A program made the translations under genes and the position numbers. A stretch of 64,000 nucleotides of DNA from Janthinobacterium saanense. GTDB lineage: Bacteria > Pseudomonadota > Gammaproteobacteria > Burkholderiales > Burkholderiaceae_D. The notes below the pieces were generated by a model that worked only from the letters and a program-made list of their open reading frames with translations, did not search any database and was not told the origin of the DNA. The DNA lies in the NCBI RefSeq assembly GCF_014200675.1, contig NZ_JACHCI010000013.1, forward strand, positions 120,616 to 184,615. The letters are read 5' to 3'. The first letter of the stretch is position 1, and every line of letters begins with the position of its first letter. This document shows, piece by piece, positions 16,534 to 26,458 of the stretch.

Positions 16534-16664
16534 GCAATGCAGTGCATCCACTCATCGCATGCATGCACTGTTCCATCGGCGCATATGTCCGTCCATCGCA
16601 TGGGTTTAGCCGCCGTTCAAGGCCGATGCTATGTTTTTGTTTTCTCACTCATTCCAGATTATTT

Positions 16665-16973
16665 ATGACACTCCGTAAAATCATTGGCTTGCTGTGCTTT
16701 GCCCTGGCTGCCCAAACGGCGAGCGCCGCAGAGACTGGCCGTATCGAAGGCCAGGCCAAGCCCAGGGAACAAATTGTCATCATCAATGACAAAACCGGCG
16801 CCATCAGCGGCGTGGTGGCCGATGGCGAAGGTCATTTTGAGGCTGCCAAGCTGGCCCCTGGACCATACCAGGTGGTCTACCAGGGTCTGCCGCGCCGCAG
16901 CAGCGGCGCCCCGGTGATTGCCGGGCGCACCACGCTGGTCAAGCAACAGGCCGAGGCGCAGGCAAGCCACTGA
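16665..16973 (+). CDS. Small exported protein with carboxypeptidase-regulatory-like fold
   Basis: This 102-residue protein has a signal peptide (MTLRKIIGLLCFALAAQTAS). A short beta-rich domain follows, resembling a carboxypeptidase regulatory (transthyretin-like) domain: IVIINDKTGAISGVVADGEG and HFEAAKLAPGPYQVVYQGL. The start at 16665 is chosen because the signal peptide begins there; the frame is open further upstream but without leader character. The function is unknown. It follows the PL5 lyase and is convergent with the BPSL0067-type gene. Confidence 0.7.
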   Translation: MTLRKIIGLLCFALAAQTASAAETGRIEGQAKPREQIVIINDKTGAISGVVADGEGHFEAAKLAPGPYQVVYQGLPRRSSGAPVIAGRTTLVKQQAEAQASH

Positions 16974-17070
16974 AAACGCCAGACCGGGGTAGTCGTGCCG
17001 TGAATTGCCACCCCGGTCCACACCAGCGCTACCGTATCATGGATGCCCGCACCCTATCTTTCCTGCGATC

Positions 17071-17451
17071 TCACTCAATCACAAAAAAAGCGTCGGCATT
17101 ATCCCTGGCTTGCAGGTAATTACCGCGCGGATCTTGGCCGTGCGACTGGATCAGGCGCAGGGAAATTTTGCTCTTGCTGGCCGCCTTCCACTGGTCTGCA
17201 ATGATAATGCCGTTGATGCCTTGCCTGACATAAAAGGCGGCATGGCTGCCATGGCCGGGATGGCGCCCGCTGACAAAGGTGGCGATGGCCGTGCCGGGCT
17301 TGAGCGTGGTATTGCCAGCCACTGCTGCACCCTGGCGCCAGTGGGCGGTGGCGGGAGCGCCCGCATATGCTTGTACCAGCGCCACGCAATGGTGGTTGCC
17401 GACGACGGGCTGGTTTTTCAATCCTGCAGCTTTGGAATAAATGTAGGCCAT
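17071..17451 (-). CDS. BPSL0067 family protein (NlpC/P60-like amidase)
   Basis: This 126-residue protein matches the BPSL0067 family: GMAYIYSKAAGL, VVGNHHCVALVQAYAGAP (candidate nucleophile Cys), GTAIATFVSGRHPGHGSHAAF (candidate His) and IADQW, ending in NADAFFVIE. The family is a compact NlpC/P60-like papain fold thought to cut peptidoglycan or peptide bonds; members are often encoded near type VI secretion genes. The ATG at 17451 has a ggag site seven bases upstream and starts at the conserved MAYIY. No immunity gene or secretion component is adjacent, so it is an orphan. Confidence 0.8.
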   Translation of the reverse strand: MAYIYSKAAGLKNQPVVGNHHCVALVQAYAGAPATAHWRQGAAVAGNTTLKPGTAIATFVSGRHPGHGSHAAFYVRQGINGIIIADQWKAASKSKISLRLIQSHGQDPRGNYLQARDNADAFFVIE

Positions 17452-17586
17452 GCCGGGTCTCCTCAGGTCAAGGGCAAGGCTCTCAAGGTAAGTCCGATTG
17501 GTGGTGAGCGTCTTAAACGAAGACAAACAAAACGCCTGGGCCGATAGCTTCCAGTCCGCACCTTGCGCTGCCGCAACACATCCCAT

Positions 17587-17930
17587 CTGAGATATTATAT
17601 AACGGTGTATTTTTAAATTAATGTCGATAATTTTGTCATTTGCATGATGCGCCTGCTTTTATATTAAAAATAATAAATTGAGTATTGTTTTTTACTATTG
17701 TATCTGGCATTCGTTTGTTGTCTTATGGAAATTTGTTGCACTAGGAAACTATTCAGATAATAATGCCCTGTGGAAACATTTAACGTGCCTTCAATGCGTT
17801 AAACATGCTTGACGGGGCGGCTTTGCACTGACGATGTTGGTGAGTGCAGATTCGCCATGTGCAAGTGCCTGGTGCCACGCCACGCGCTGCAACCCTGCAC
17901 GCGGCGTGGTCATTTTCTCTATGGTGACTA
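17587..17930. other. AT-rich leader region before the giant glycosidase gene
   Basis: There is no gene here. The AT-rich part contains the best candidate sigma70 promoter. The last 120 bases, which are transcribed if that promoter is real, have an inverted pair ccacgc/gcgtgg (about 17876-17910) that could form a hairpin near the start codon. Confidence 0.45.
17733..17761 (+). promoter_or_regulatory. Candidate sigma70 promoter for the giant protein
   Basis: A -35 TTGTTG (17733-17738), a 17-base spacer and a -10 GATAAT (17756-17761) would give a leader of roughly 165 bases before the ATG at 17931. This is a match by eye only. Confidence 0.35.
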
Positions 17931-20900
17931 ATGAAAAATAGTAGACCTGCAATACGGCCAAGTTTTTGGCTGTTCCTTGTACTATGCCTGCTGGCCAGCT
18001 TGTACCGGCCACCTATTGCCGGGGCGGCAGACTTGTCCTCCCTGGCGCCGCCATCGGAGCGCCTGAAGATCAATCTTGGGGCGACTGCGTGGAAATATAC
18101 CAACGATGATCGTTTTATAGGCGATCCGAAAGTAACCGATATCGCTTATGACGATAGCGGCTGGACTTCGGTTGGCGTACCGCACTCTGTCAACGAACAG
18201 GATATGTTCGTCAACAATACGTCGGGCCTGGCTAACATGCCTTACGGTACTGTCTGGTATCGCAAGCATCTGCCCTTGTCGAGCGCCTATGCGGGCCGCA
18301 AGATACTGATCGAATTCGAGGGTGCGCATACCGGCGCCCAGGTGTTCATCAATGGCGTGCAGGTGCAGGGCACCAGTGCCTTGAATCCGACCTATACCCA
18401 TGTCATCGGCTTTGTGCCGTTTATTGTTGACGTGACCAATATGGTCAACCTCAACAGTGACAACGTGCTGGCGGTGAAAATCACCAAGAACGGTTTCGAA
18501 GATCCGCATTTCGCCGGTGACGCCCGTTTCGGCCAGGGCGATTCAGGCCTGTTCCGTCCGGTGTACATGCACATCAGCGACAAGGTGCATATTCCTGAAA
18601 ACGTCTACGCCATCCTGAAGACCTGGGGCACGCATGTGTCCACCGCCAGCATTGCAGGCGACAACTCGTCGGCTTCGATCCAGGTCGAGACCAATGTGCT
18701 GAACGAAGACAGCGTACAGAAAAACGTCACGCTGACGACCCGCATATACGATGCCAGCGGCACCAAGGTAGCCGAGACGCAGGACGCGCGCGTCTTGCAG
18801 CCGAACGCAGGTCCGGGCTTGACGACCAACAAGTTTGTTCAAAACCTGACGGTCGACAAACCTATACTGTGGTTCCCGAACAATAGCAGCCACGGTACGC
18901 CTTATATGTACCGCGTGGTGCATATCGTCAGCGTCGATGGCGCCGTGGTCGATACGGTCGAAAGCCCGCTCGGCATCCGTACCATTACCTGGAATAACGA
19001 TTTCCCGGTCATTAACGGTTTCCCTCACCATCTGTGGGGCGCTTCCGGCCGCTACGACTATCCGGCACTGGGCAGTGCCGTGCCGGAAGAGCAGCAATGG
19101 CGCGACCTGAAACTGCTGGCCGATGCCGGCGGCAGCTTGTACCGTCCGGGCCATTCCTCGTCGAGCAAGGAATTCGTCGAAGCCGCCGATGCGCTTGGTA
19201 TCTTCATCGTCCAGCCTAGCGGCGAAGGCGAGGGCGCTTTCGACAAGTGCTACAACGCGGCCTTGAGCGATAGCTGTACCCAAAGCGAGCTCGACAAGTT
19301 TGCCTTGAAAACGGAAATCCATACCGAGATGATCGTGCGCGACCGTAATAATCCTTCGATCCTGTCGTGGGAGTCGAATAACGGTCCGATGGATACCAAT
19401 TACGCGCAAGTGTTGAAAGCGGTCAACAACACCTGGGATCCGCTCAATACCCGCGTGGCTACCGACCGTACCCCGAACGACAAGAACGGTACCCTGCTTG
19501 GATGTACCCTGAACGGCTGCGAACTGGGCGTGAAGGCACAGTTTCCAAATTCGCCTGCCTGGGGCGCCGAGTACTGGGGCAAGGGCGATTACCGCTACAA
19601 ATACGATCACGAGATCGAGCTGACCGCCGAGTTCCTGAACAACTGGCGCCGTGGCGTGGCAGCGAAAACCATGGGCATGGTGCAATGGTATCTGGCTGAA
19701 ACACCGGGTGAAAACAATGTGTTCCTGTCCTCCACCGGTCCGGCGCCTGTGCCGACCGCCGACAATCCCAATCCGCCTGATTTGCGCAAGCTGGAAGTGC
19801 GTTCGCTGGGCTCATCGATGATGGACGGCAGCCGCTTCCCGAAACTGATGTATTACGCCTATCAGGCCGCCTGGGTTGATTACAAGACCCGTCCGGTCGT
19901 CAACCTGGCGCATCACTGGAACCGTTCCGGCATTGTGCGCGTCAATACCTTCAGTAATTGCCCGGCAGTACGTTTGCTGGTCAATGGCGTGAAGCAGGGC
20001 GACGATCAGACGCCGAATGCGCTGGACTTTGAAAATTCCGACTTGAGCCAGGACACCACCGGTTTGCCGCATCAGGCGCACTGGGACAATGTTCAATGGC
20101 AAGCTGGTACTGTCACGGCCCAGTGTCTCGACGAAATCGGCAATCTGGTGCAATACGATGGCCAGGTAGTGCAAGACCAGCGTACCACCGCCGGCAAGGC
20201 CGACCACATCATCCTGAGTACCGAGCCTGGCTTGAAAAAGCCTGACGGCAGCACCTTCCAGATCACGGCCAACGGCAGCGATGCCGCGTTCATCACCGCC
20301 AAAGTGGTCGACGCGAACAATATCCTGTTGCCTGAGGACAGCACCAACATCACGTTTACGGTCAGCAGCAACGGCAATTATCGTGGTGGCTGGAATAATG
20401 CCGTGTCGCAAGACAAACCGCTCAGCTACCACTCGCCTGGCGACCATGAACTGGCAGCCGAAGGCGGCCTGGTGCGTATCGCGGTGCGCAGCAAGTTCGA
20501 CCCGGGTACCGTGACGGTGACGGCGGCTTCTTCCGATGGCACGCTGCAAAGCAACGTTGCCAGCTTTGAAGTCGTGCCAGTACCGCAACCGACCGACGCC
20601 AGCCAGTTGCCGCCGGCCTTCGTGGCGCAACCGCAATCGCTGACCGTCAGCGTAGGCCAGGTGGCGCATTTCGAAGCTGTCGTGTCGGGCGCTGCACCGC
20701 TGGACTTCACCTGGTACCGTAATGGCGTTGAAATCGCTGGCGCCAAAGGCAGCAGCTATGACACTGCCCTGGCCGTCAATGGCGACAATAACGCTGTCTA
20801 CACTGTCAAGGTGAAAAACAGCTTTGGCGACCAGACCAGCAATGACGCCGTCGAGACGGTAGTCGCGCCGCAAGCGCCAGTCATCGTCAGTGCTCCTGTG

Positions 20901-23900
20901 GCGCTCAGCCTGGTAGAAGGCCAGACCGCTACCTTCCAGATCGCCGCAAATGGTGCGCCGCCACCGAGCTACCAGTGGTATCGCGACAATCAGAAGATCG
21001 ATGGCGCCACCTCGAGCAGCTATACCATCCCTGCTGTCGTATTGGGTGATAACAATGCGTCGTTCTACGTAGTGGCAAGCAATCTGGTCAATAGCGTGCA
21101 ATCGACACCGGTCACCCTGACCGTAGGCGCCGCGACCGGACCGCACTTCACGCAGCCAGCCAATCAGGTGGCCGCGCTGAACAGCCATGCCACCCTGGTG
21201 GTGCAAGCGACCGGTTCCCAACCGATGACTTACACCTGGTTCGACAAGAACCAGCGCATCGTCGGCACCAGCGCCACCCTGGACTTCCCTGCGGTGCAAG
21301 CGGGTGATTTCGGCAGCTACACGGTACTGGTGCACAATGCCGCCGGCGACCAGACCAGCGATCCTGTTTCGCTGTTGCAAGCCGCTCCTGGCGTTAATCT
21401 GGCGCGCGCGCGTACGGCGACGGCAGACAGCACCCAGGATGCGATCGGCCTGGCAGCAGGCAAGGCTGTCGATGGCGACATCAATTCACGCTGGGGTTCG
21501 GATTTCAAACCGACAGCCGAACTGACGGTCGACCTGGGTTCGTCCATGGACATGAACCGCATGATCCTGCGCTGGGATCCGGCGTATGCCAAGCAATACA
21601 TCGTTGAAGTATCGAACGATAATAAAACCTGGACCAAGGCTTATTCGCAAGATAAAGGCAATGGCGGCGTGGAAGATACGTCTTTCCCACTCGTCAACGG
21701 CCAATATGTGCGCATAACCGGCACCTTGCGCGGCAGCCCTGACTACGGTTATTCGATCGATGAGCTCGAAGTGTATAACGTTGCCCATCTGTCCAGGGAC
21801 GGCAGCGCTCCCGAGCGTTATACCTTGGTGCCAGGCAACAACAACGTCGTGACCGACAACAGCACCAGTTTGCTGTGGAGCCGGGTACCGACCAAAAATG
21901 GCATCGCCCAGTTCACGCAAGTGCTGGCGGGCCAGTATTGCTCCACCATCGGCAGCCGTTTGCCGACCAAAGAAGAAGCATTGTCTATCGCTGGCGACAG
22001 CTTTAACGTCGATGCCTTCCCGGGCGGCTGGAGCACCTGGACCTCGAACATCGCGGAAACCGATGCGACCCGTGCCTACGTGGTGTCGTCCAACGGCGAT
22101 GTCACGACCCAGTTGTTCAACAACTTCCCGAACGACGTGCTGTGCGTCAGTGGTACGCTGCAGTTTGCGGTGCCAAGCATCGTTGCCCAGCCTTTGACCC
22201 AGTCGGTCAAATTGTCGGCCAGCGGTGACAAGCAAGCGTATTTTGCCACCGTCGCCAAAGGTACCGGTCCGCTGACCTACACCTGGTTCCGTAACGATGT
22301 GCAAGTAGCTTCTTCGCTCAACCCGGTCTATAGCCCGGTCGTGACGAAAAGCGACGATGGCGCCAAGTACAAGGTGATCATCAGCAATAGCCGCGGCAAC
22401 AGCATCAGCAGCGATGCGGCTGTGCTGACCATCGTCGCTGCAAACGACAATGGCACCGGTGGCGGCAATCAGCCACCGCAGCAGCAAGCGCCCGCCATCG
22501 TGTCGCAGCCGTTTAACCAGTCATTGGTGCCAGGCCAGACGGCCAAGTTCAGCGTTGTCGCCAGCGGCGCCGACAGCTTTACTTACCAATGGTTCCGCAA
22601 CGATCAGCTGATCGTTGGCGCCACCGGCAGCAGCTTTGCCACGTCGCCAGTGACACTGGCCGACAACGGTGAACGGTTCCGGGTCGATGTCACCAATCCG
22701 GCCAACGGTGCAGTGACCAGCAGCAACGATGCCAACTTGCTGGTGATCGACGGCGTGCCGTCCGATGCCGCCAACCTGGCGTTGAAAGGCACACCAAGTT
22801 CGAGCTCCACCGAGAGTGCCGACTACTTTGGCCCGCAATATGTCAATGATGGTTTTGGCAGGGTTCGCGCCGACAATGGCCTGGAAGGTACCCGTTGGGC
22901 ATCGTTTGTATTCCAGGGTGATGACGCCCAGTCGGACAACCAATGGGTCAGCATCGATCTCGGCTCCGTGCAAGAGATCAACCAGGTGGTACTCGATTGG
23001 CAAACTGCGTTTGGCTCGAAATACATCATCGAGACCTCGCTGGACAATCAAACCTGGACGCCAGTCTATACCCAGAACAGCGGGCAAGGCCGGGTGGAAA
23101 ATCTCTTGTTTGCCATCACCAAGGCACAGTATGTGCGCATGCACGGTGTGAAACGCGGCACGCAATATGGTTATTCCCTGTATGAAATGCAAGTGTACGC
23201 ACCGGCACTGACCATCCGTACCCAGCCTGCGGCGCAAACCGTGGCGGTCGGCCAGTCGGTCCACTTCACGGTGGACGCAGTGGGTCCGGGCACGCTGACT
23301 TACCAATGGCTCAGGCAGGGCGTGCTGGTGGCAAGCACCGACGTACCGTCCTACGATACGCCGGCAGTGAGCAGCGATGACAACGGCGCGATTTACAGTG
23401 TCGTGGTGGAAAGCTCGAACGGTAGCAAACTGCCTAGCGATGGCGCAGTGTTGACCGTGGGCGTACCGCAAACCATCAGCGCCGGTAGCGGCAACGATAC
23501 CAATACCACCAATGGCGCAAACAACGGCACGGGCGCCGCTAATGGCGTTGGCGGCGGTAGCGATGTGGTACTGGGCAGCAATCTGGCACTCGGCAAGACC
23601 GCGTTTTCCAGCCCTGTCGAAAATCCACAAGGCACCACTGCCAACCTGGCGATAGACGGTATCGTCAGCGGCAACAGCCGCTGGTCGTCGGCGTTCGACG
23701 ACAAGGCATGGATGGCGATTGATCTGTACGCGCCGACCCTGATCTCGCAAGTGACTTTGCAATGGGAAAATGCCTATGGCAGCGAGTATGAAATCCAGGT
23801 ATCGAACGATAAAAATACCTGGCTGCCAGTCAAGCACATCACCGGCGGCAAGGGCGGCGTGGAACAGATTACGTTCCCGACGGTCTCTGCCCGTTATGTG

Positions 23901-25487
23901 CGTCTGCAAGGCTTTGTCCGCGCCACGCAATACGGCTATTCGCTGTACGAGTTCGAAGTGTACGGTCCGGCTAATCCCGGCCCCGCACCGCAGTTCTCGG
24001 CTCAGCCAGCCGCTGTTGCCGTGACCGCAGGCCAGAGCGCCCACTTCGAGGCCAGCGTTGCCGGCAACGGTGCATTGACGTATCAATGGAACCGCAATAC
24101 CGACCTGATCCCAGGCGCGACCTCGGCCAGCTACGATATCGCAGCGGTGCAGAGCAGCGACGACGGTGCCGTATTTAGCGTCAGCGTCACCAATGCCAGC
24201 GGTATCGGTGCAGTATCGACCGGCGCCAAGCTGACCGTGACTCCGGTCGACAACGGCAATGGTGGCACTGGTAATAATGGCGGTAACGGTGGCAACAACG
24301 GTGGCGCCAATCCCGACTATCCGGTGATTCCGGGTTTCGTCACGGTCGATCTGAAAAACAATACCAATGGTAAATGGACTGATGATCAGATCTACGTGGC
24401 CGTGATTGGCCGCGATCCTGGCAACAAGGACAACTTCGCTTACCTGCAGGCCGATGGTACGATCTTGCCAATGTTGTTGGCCGACAATGATGCACCTGGT
24501 CATTTGACGAAAAACGGCGAGAACTTCAGCAATTACTTCTTCACCCTGGCGCAAGCCAAGAACTTGAAGTTGCCGAAGATGGATTCGGGCCGTATCTTTG
24601 TTTCGATGGGGTCGCCGCTGTTCATCAAGATTAATGAGGATATTAATCATCAAACTGGTTTCGCCGGTCCGGATCTGAATAACCATAATGATCCGAACAT
24701 CGATATCTATTTTGACTGGTACGAGTTCACGCTCAACGACAACTTGTACATGAACCCGACCCAGGTGGACCAATTCGGTTTCCCGCTGTTGATGGACGTG
24801 TATGGCGATAGCCATAATTTCCACCAGCAAGTCGGTATTGCCGAAACGCGCGACAGCATCCTTGCGGCTTACCAGAAAGAAATGCCGAAAGAGTTTCTGG
24901 TAGATGCAGTGCAGCCTCGCCGTATCCTGGCGCCAGGCAAGAGCAGCTTCGATTCCGGCCGTGTCAACGCCGCTTATTTCGATACATATATTAACGACAT
25001 GTGGAATCTGTACCGCACCAAGCCACTGGTCGTAGATATGTACGACAATTCGCGTCGTTTTGTCGGCCAGGTCGCGGCCGATGATACCGTCGTGTTCCAT
25101 GAAATCGACAAGGGTAATGGCGTACTTGGCAGCGTCGTGTACACGGTGCCAGGCAAGCCTAGCACCCAGGACATGCTCGAAGCCAAAGGCGTGCTGGCCA
25201 GTCCGCTGGCTGGCGAAACCGACGGTACGGTGATTTCCATTGAATTGGCACTGGAAGCACAAATCGCCGCCGCCCTGAACCGCCATATCATGGAAGACAC
25301 CTCCGTGTGGGGCGCTCCGACTGCTACATGGTATGCAGCGTCGCCAGCGAACTACTATGCGAAGTTCTGGCATGACCATAGTGTCGGCGGCAAGGCTTAC
25401 GGTTTTGCCTATGACGACGTATCGGGCCAAAGCTCGAGTGTCATCGGCCCTAAACCGGAACACCTGGTGCTGGGCATAGGCTGGTAA
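17931..25487 (+). CDS. Giant secreted multidomain glycosidase: GH2-like, Ig, F5/8C (CBM32-like) and GH64 modules
   Basis: This 2518-residue protein starts with a signal peptide (FWLFLVLCLLASLYRPPIAGA). Order, by residue: GH2-like jelly roll, Ig-like and TIM-barrel domains (about 35-870); Ig-like domains 1-3 (895-1153); F5/8C domain 1 (1154-1286); a DUF1566-like segment (1297-1410); Ig 4-5 (1415-1607); F5/8C 2 (1613-1755); Ig 6 (1758-1843); a Gly/Asn linker; F5/8C 3 (1880-2013); Ig 7 (2020-2103); a second Gly/Asn linker; and a GH64 thaumatin-like beta-1,3-glucanase (about 2130-2518, VDMYDNSRRFVGQV). In the GH2 part the acid/base Glu expected after Asn is Asn484 (WESNNG), while Glu547 (GAEYWG) could be the nucleophile. 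Its likely role is binding and cutting beta-glucans or galactose-rich polymers, perhaps of fungi; this is inference. Confidence 0.85.
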   Translation: MKNSRPAIRPSFWLFLVLCLLASLYRPPIAGAADLSSLAPPSERLKINLGATAWKYTNDDRFIGDPKVTDIAYDDSGWTSVGVPHSVNEQDMFVNNTSGLANMPYGTVWYRKHLPLSSAYAGRKILIEFEGAHTGAQVFINGVQVQGTSALNPTYTHVIGFVPFIVDVTNMVNLNSDNVLAVKITKNGFEDPHFAGDARFGQGDSGLFRPVYMHISDKVHIPENVYAILKTWGTHVSTASIAGDNSSASIQVETNVLNEDSVQKNVTLTTRIYDASGTKVAETQDARVLQPNAGPGLTTNKFVQNLTVDKPILWFPNNSSHGTPYMYRVVHIVSVDGAVVDTVESPLGIRTITWNNDFPVINGFPHHLWGASGRYDYPALGSAVPEEQQWRDLKLLADAGGSLYRPGHSSSSKEFVEAADALGIFIVQPSGEGEGAFDKCYNAALSDSCTQSELDKFALKTEIHTEMIVRDRNNPSILSWESNNGPMDTNYAQVLKAVNNTWDPLNTRVATDRTPNDKNGTLLGCTLNGCELGVKAQFPNSPAWGAEYWGKGDYRYKYDHEIELTAEFLNNWRRGVAAKTMGMVQWYLAETPGENNVFLSSTGPAPVPTADNPNPPDLRKLEVRSLGSSMMDGSRFPKLMYYAYQAAWVDYKTRPVVNLAHHWNRSGIVRVNTFSNCPAVRLLVNGVKQGDDQTPNALDFENSDLSQDTTGLPHQAHWDNVQWQAGTVTAQCLDEIGNLVQYDGQVVQDQRTTAGKADHIILSTEPGLKKPDGSTFQITANGSDAAFITAKVVDANNILLPEDSTNITFTVSSNGNYRGGWNNAVSQDKPLSYHSPGDHELAAEGGLVRIAVRSKFDPGTVTVTAASSDGTLQSNVASFEVVPVPQPTDASQLPPAFVAQPQSLTVSVGQVAHFEAVVSGAAPLDFTWYRNGVEIAGAKGSSYDTALAVNGDNNAVYTVKVKNSFGDQTSNDAVETVVAPQAPVIVSAPVALSLVEGQTATFQIAANGAPPPSYQWYRDNQKIDGATSSSYTIPAVVLGDNNASFYVVASNLVNSVQSTPVTLTVGAATGPHFTQPANQVAALNSHATLVVQATGSQPMTYTWFDKNQRIVGTSATLDFPAVQAGDFGSYTVLVHNAAGDQTSDPVSLLQAAPGVNLARARTATADSTQDAIGLAAGKAVDGDINSRWGSDFKPTAELTVDLGSSMDMNRMILRWDPAYAKQYIVEVSNDNKTWTKAYSQDKGNGGVEDTSFPLVNGQYVRITGTLRGSPDYGYSIDELEVYNVAHLSRDGSAPERYTLVPGNNNVVTDNSTSLLWSRVPTKNGIAQFTQVLAGQYCSTIGSRLPTKEEALSIAGDSFNVDAFPGGWSTWTSNIAETDATRAYVVSSNGDVTTQLFNNFPNDVLCVSGTLQFAVPSIVAQPLTQSVKLSASGDKQAYFATVAKGTGPLTYTWFRNDVQVASSLNPVYSPVVTKSDDGAKYKVIISNSRGNSISSDAAVLTIVAANDNGTGGGNQPPQQQAPAIVSQPFNQSLVPGQTAKFSVVASGADSFTYQWFRNDQLIVGATGSSFATSPVTLADNGERFRVDVTNPANGAVTSSNDANLLVIDGVPSDAANLALKGTPSSSSTESADYFGPQYVNDGFGRVRADNGLEGTRWASFVFQGDDAQSDNQWVSIDLGSVQEINQVVLDWQTAFGSKYIIETSLDNQTWTPVYTQNSGQGRVENLLFAITKAQYVRMHGVKRGTQYGYSLYEMQVYAPALTIRTQPAAQTVAVGQSVHFTVDAVGPGTLTYQWLRQGVLVASTDVPSYDTPAVSSDDNGAIYSVVVESSNGSKLPSDGAVLTVGVPQTISAGSGNDTNTTNGANNGTGAANGVGGGSDVVLGSNLALGKTAFSSPVENPQGTTANLAIDGIVSGNSRWSSAFDDKAWMAIDLYAPTLISQVTLQWENAYGSEYEIQVSNDKNTWLPVKHITGGKGGVEQITFPTVSARYVRLQGFVRATQYGYSLYEFEVYGPANPGPAPQFSAQPAAVAVTAGQSAHFEASVAGNGALTYQWNRNTDLIPGATSASYDIAAVQSSDDGAVFSVSVTNASGIGAVSTGAKLTVTPVDNGNGGTGNNGGNGGNNGGANPDYPVIPGFVTVDLKNNTNGKWTDDQIYVAVIGRDPGNKDNFAYLQADGTILPMLLADNDAPGHLTKNGENFSNYFFTLAQAKNLKLPKMDSGRIFVSMGSPLFIKINEDINHQTGFAGPDLNNHNDPNIDIYFDWYEFTLNDNLYMNPTQVDQFGFPLLMDVYGDSHNFHQQVGIAETRDSILAAYQKEMPKEFLVDAVQPRRILAPGKSSFDSGRVNAAYFDTYINDMWNLYRTKPLVVDMYDNSRRFVGQVAADDTVVFHEIDKGNGVLGSVVYTVPGKPSTQDMLEAKGVLASPLAGETDGTVISIELALEAQIAAALNRHIMEDTSVWGAPTATWYAASPANYYAKFWHDHSVGGKAYGFAYDDVSGQSSSVIGPKPEHLVLGIGW

Positions 25488-25810
25488 GTCACCAGCTGAG
25501 TTGTAGACAAGCAAAACAACGCTAGTCAACAATGAGAAGGCCGCGACGTGGTTGACGTCGCGGCCTTTTTTTTTGCGATAGCGATATACTTTGCAAGGCT
25601 GTGGAATTGCTGCTGGAGCCGCGTGTGCTGGAGGTGCCGGCGCTGGCTTGATGCAGGGTTTGGCGCAGACTCCGATATTAGTAGAAGGCAGGCCGAATCC
25701 AGTCAAATTGATCGTCAATATCACTATTTTGATCGGAATGGCAGCTTCTGTCTGATCGACGTTGCTTATAATTTTACTTCCTCCTTTCACAATATAGCGA
25801 ACCAGCATCC
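25488..25810. other. Intergenic stretch: strong terminator, then upstream region of the PEBP gene
   Basis: Apart from the terminator at 25537-25574, I see only unremarkable sequence with several tgatcg/gatcgtc-like words between 25700 and 25770. No credible gene is present. Confidence 0.5.
25537..25574 (+). terminator. Intrinsic terminator of the giant glycosidase gene
   Basis: A perfect 12-base stem (aaggccgcgacg / cgtcgcggcctt) with a seven-base loop is followed directly by an uninterrupted run of T. It lies 50 bases after the stop codon. Confidence 0.93.
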
Positions 25811-26443
25811 ATGAAATTAACTAGCCAGAGCTTTTCCGATCATGCTGCAATTCCAGGCGAATTTGCCTTTGCGGTGATTGATCCAGCGACCCACGTAGCC
25901 TTATCGAACAACCGCAATCCACACCTGGCCTGGAGCGATGTGCCTGCCGGTACACAATCGTTCGCCTTGATTTGTCACGACCCTGACGTACCAAGCAGTG
26001 GCGAGGACGTCAATCAGGAAGGACGGGAAGTGCCAGCATCGCTGCCGCGCGTCGATTTCTTCCACTGGCTTTTGCTCGATATTCCTGCTGCTGCGCGCGA
26101 GATCGCTGCCGGCAGCCATAGTGATGGCGTGCTAGCGCGCGGCAAAGCCGGTCCTGCAGCACCCGATGGTCTGCGTCACGGCATCAATGACTATACGAGC
26201 TGGTTTGCGGGCGATGAACACATGGCCGGTGACTATCACGGCTACGATGGTCCATGTCCGCCGTGGAACGATACGCTGTTGCACCGTTATGTGTTCACGC
26301 TGTACGCGCTCGATCTGCCGCGCATCGCCGTCAATGCCCCGTTCAATGGTGTCAATCTGCGCGACGCGCTCGCCGGTCATGTGCTTGCGCAAGCCAGTCT
26401 CACTGGCACCTACACCCTGAATCCCCATTTGCAAAAGAACTGA
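25811..26443 (+). CDS. YbhB/YbcL (PEBP, Raf-kinase-inhibitor-like) family protein
   Basis: This 210-residue protein has the PEBP pocket motifs NPHLAWSDVPAGTQSFAL, CHDPDVP, DFFHWLLLDI and YDGPCPPWNDTLLHRYVF. It is longer than typical YbhB (about 160) because of inserts around residues 75 and 120. Bacterial PEBPs have no firmly established role; they bind anions or small ligands. It is followed 15 bases later by an AraC regulator and probably co-transcribed with it. Confidence 0.9.
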   Translation: MKLTSQSFSDHAAIPGEFAFAVIDPATHVALSNNRNPHLAWSDVPAGTQSFALICHDPDVPSSGEDVNQEGREVPASLPRVDFFHWLLLDIPAAAREIAAGSHSDGVLARGKAGPAAPDGLRHGINDYTSWFAGDEHMAGDYHGYDGPCPPWNDTLLHRYVFTLYALDLPRIAVNAPFNGVNLRDALAGHVLAQASLTGTYTLNPHLQKN

Positions 26444-26458
26444 GATACTTGCCGGTAC

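Noticed and set aside
22521..25808. 1095-codon open frame on the minus strand inside the giant glycosidase gene
   Set aside because: It is the antisense shadow of a high-GC coding sequence. Its predicted protein has no recognisable domain, while the plus strand has clear GH64 and F5/8C domains.
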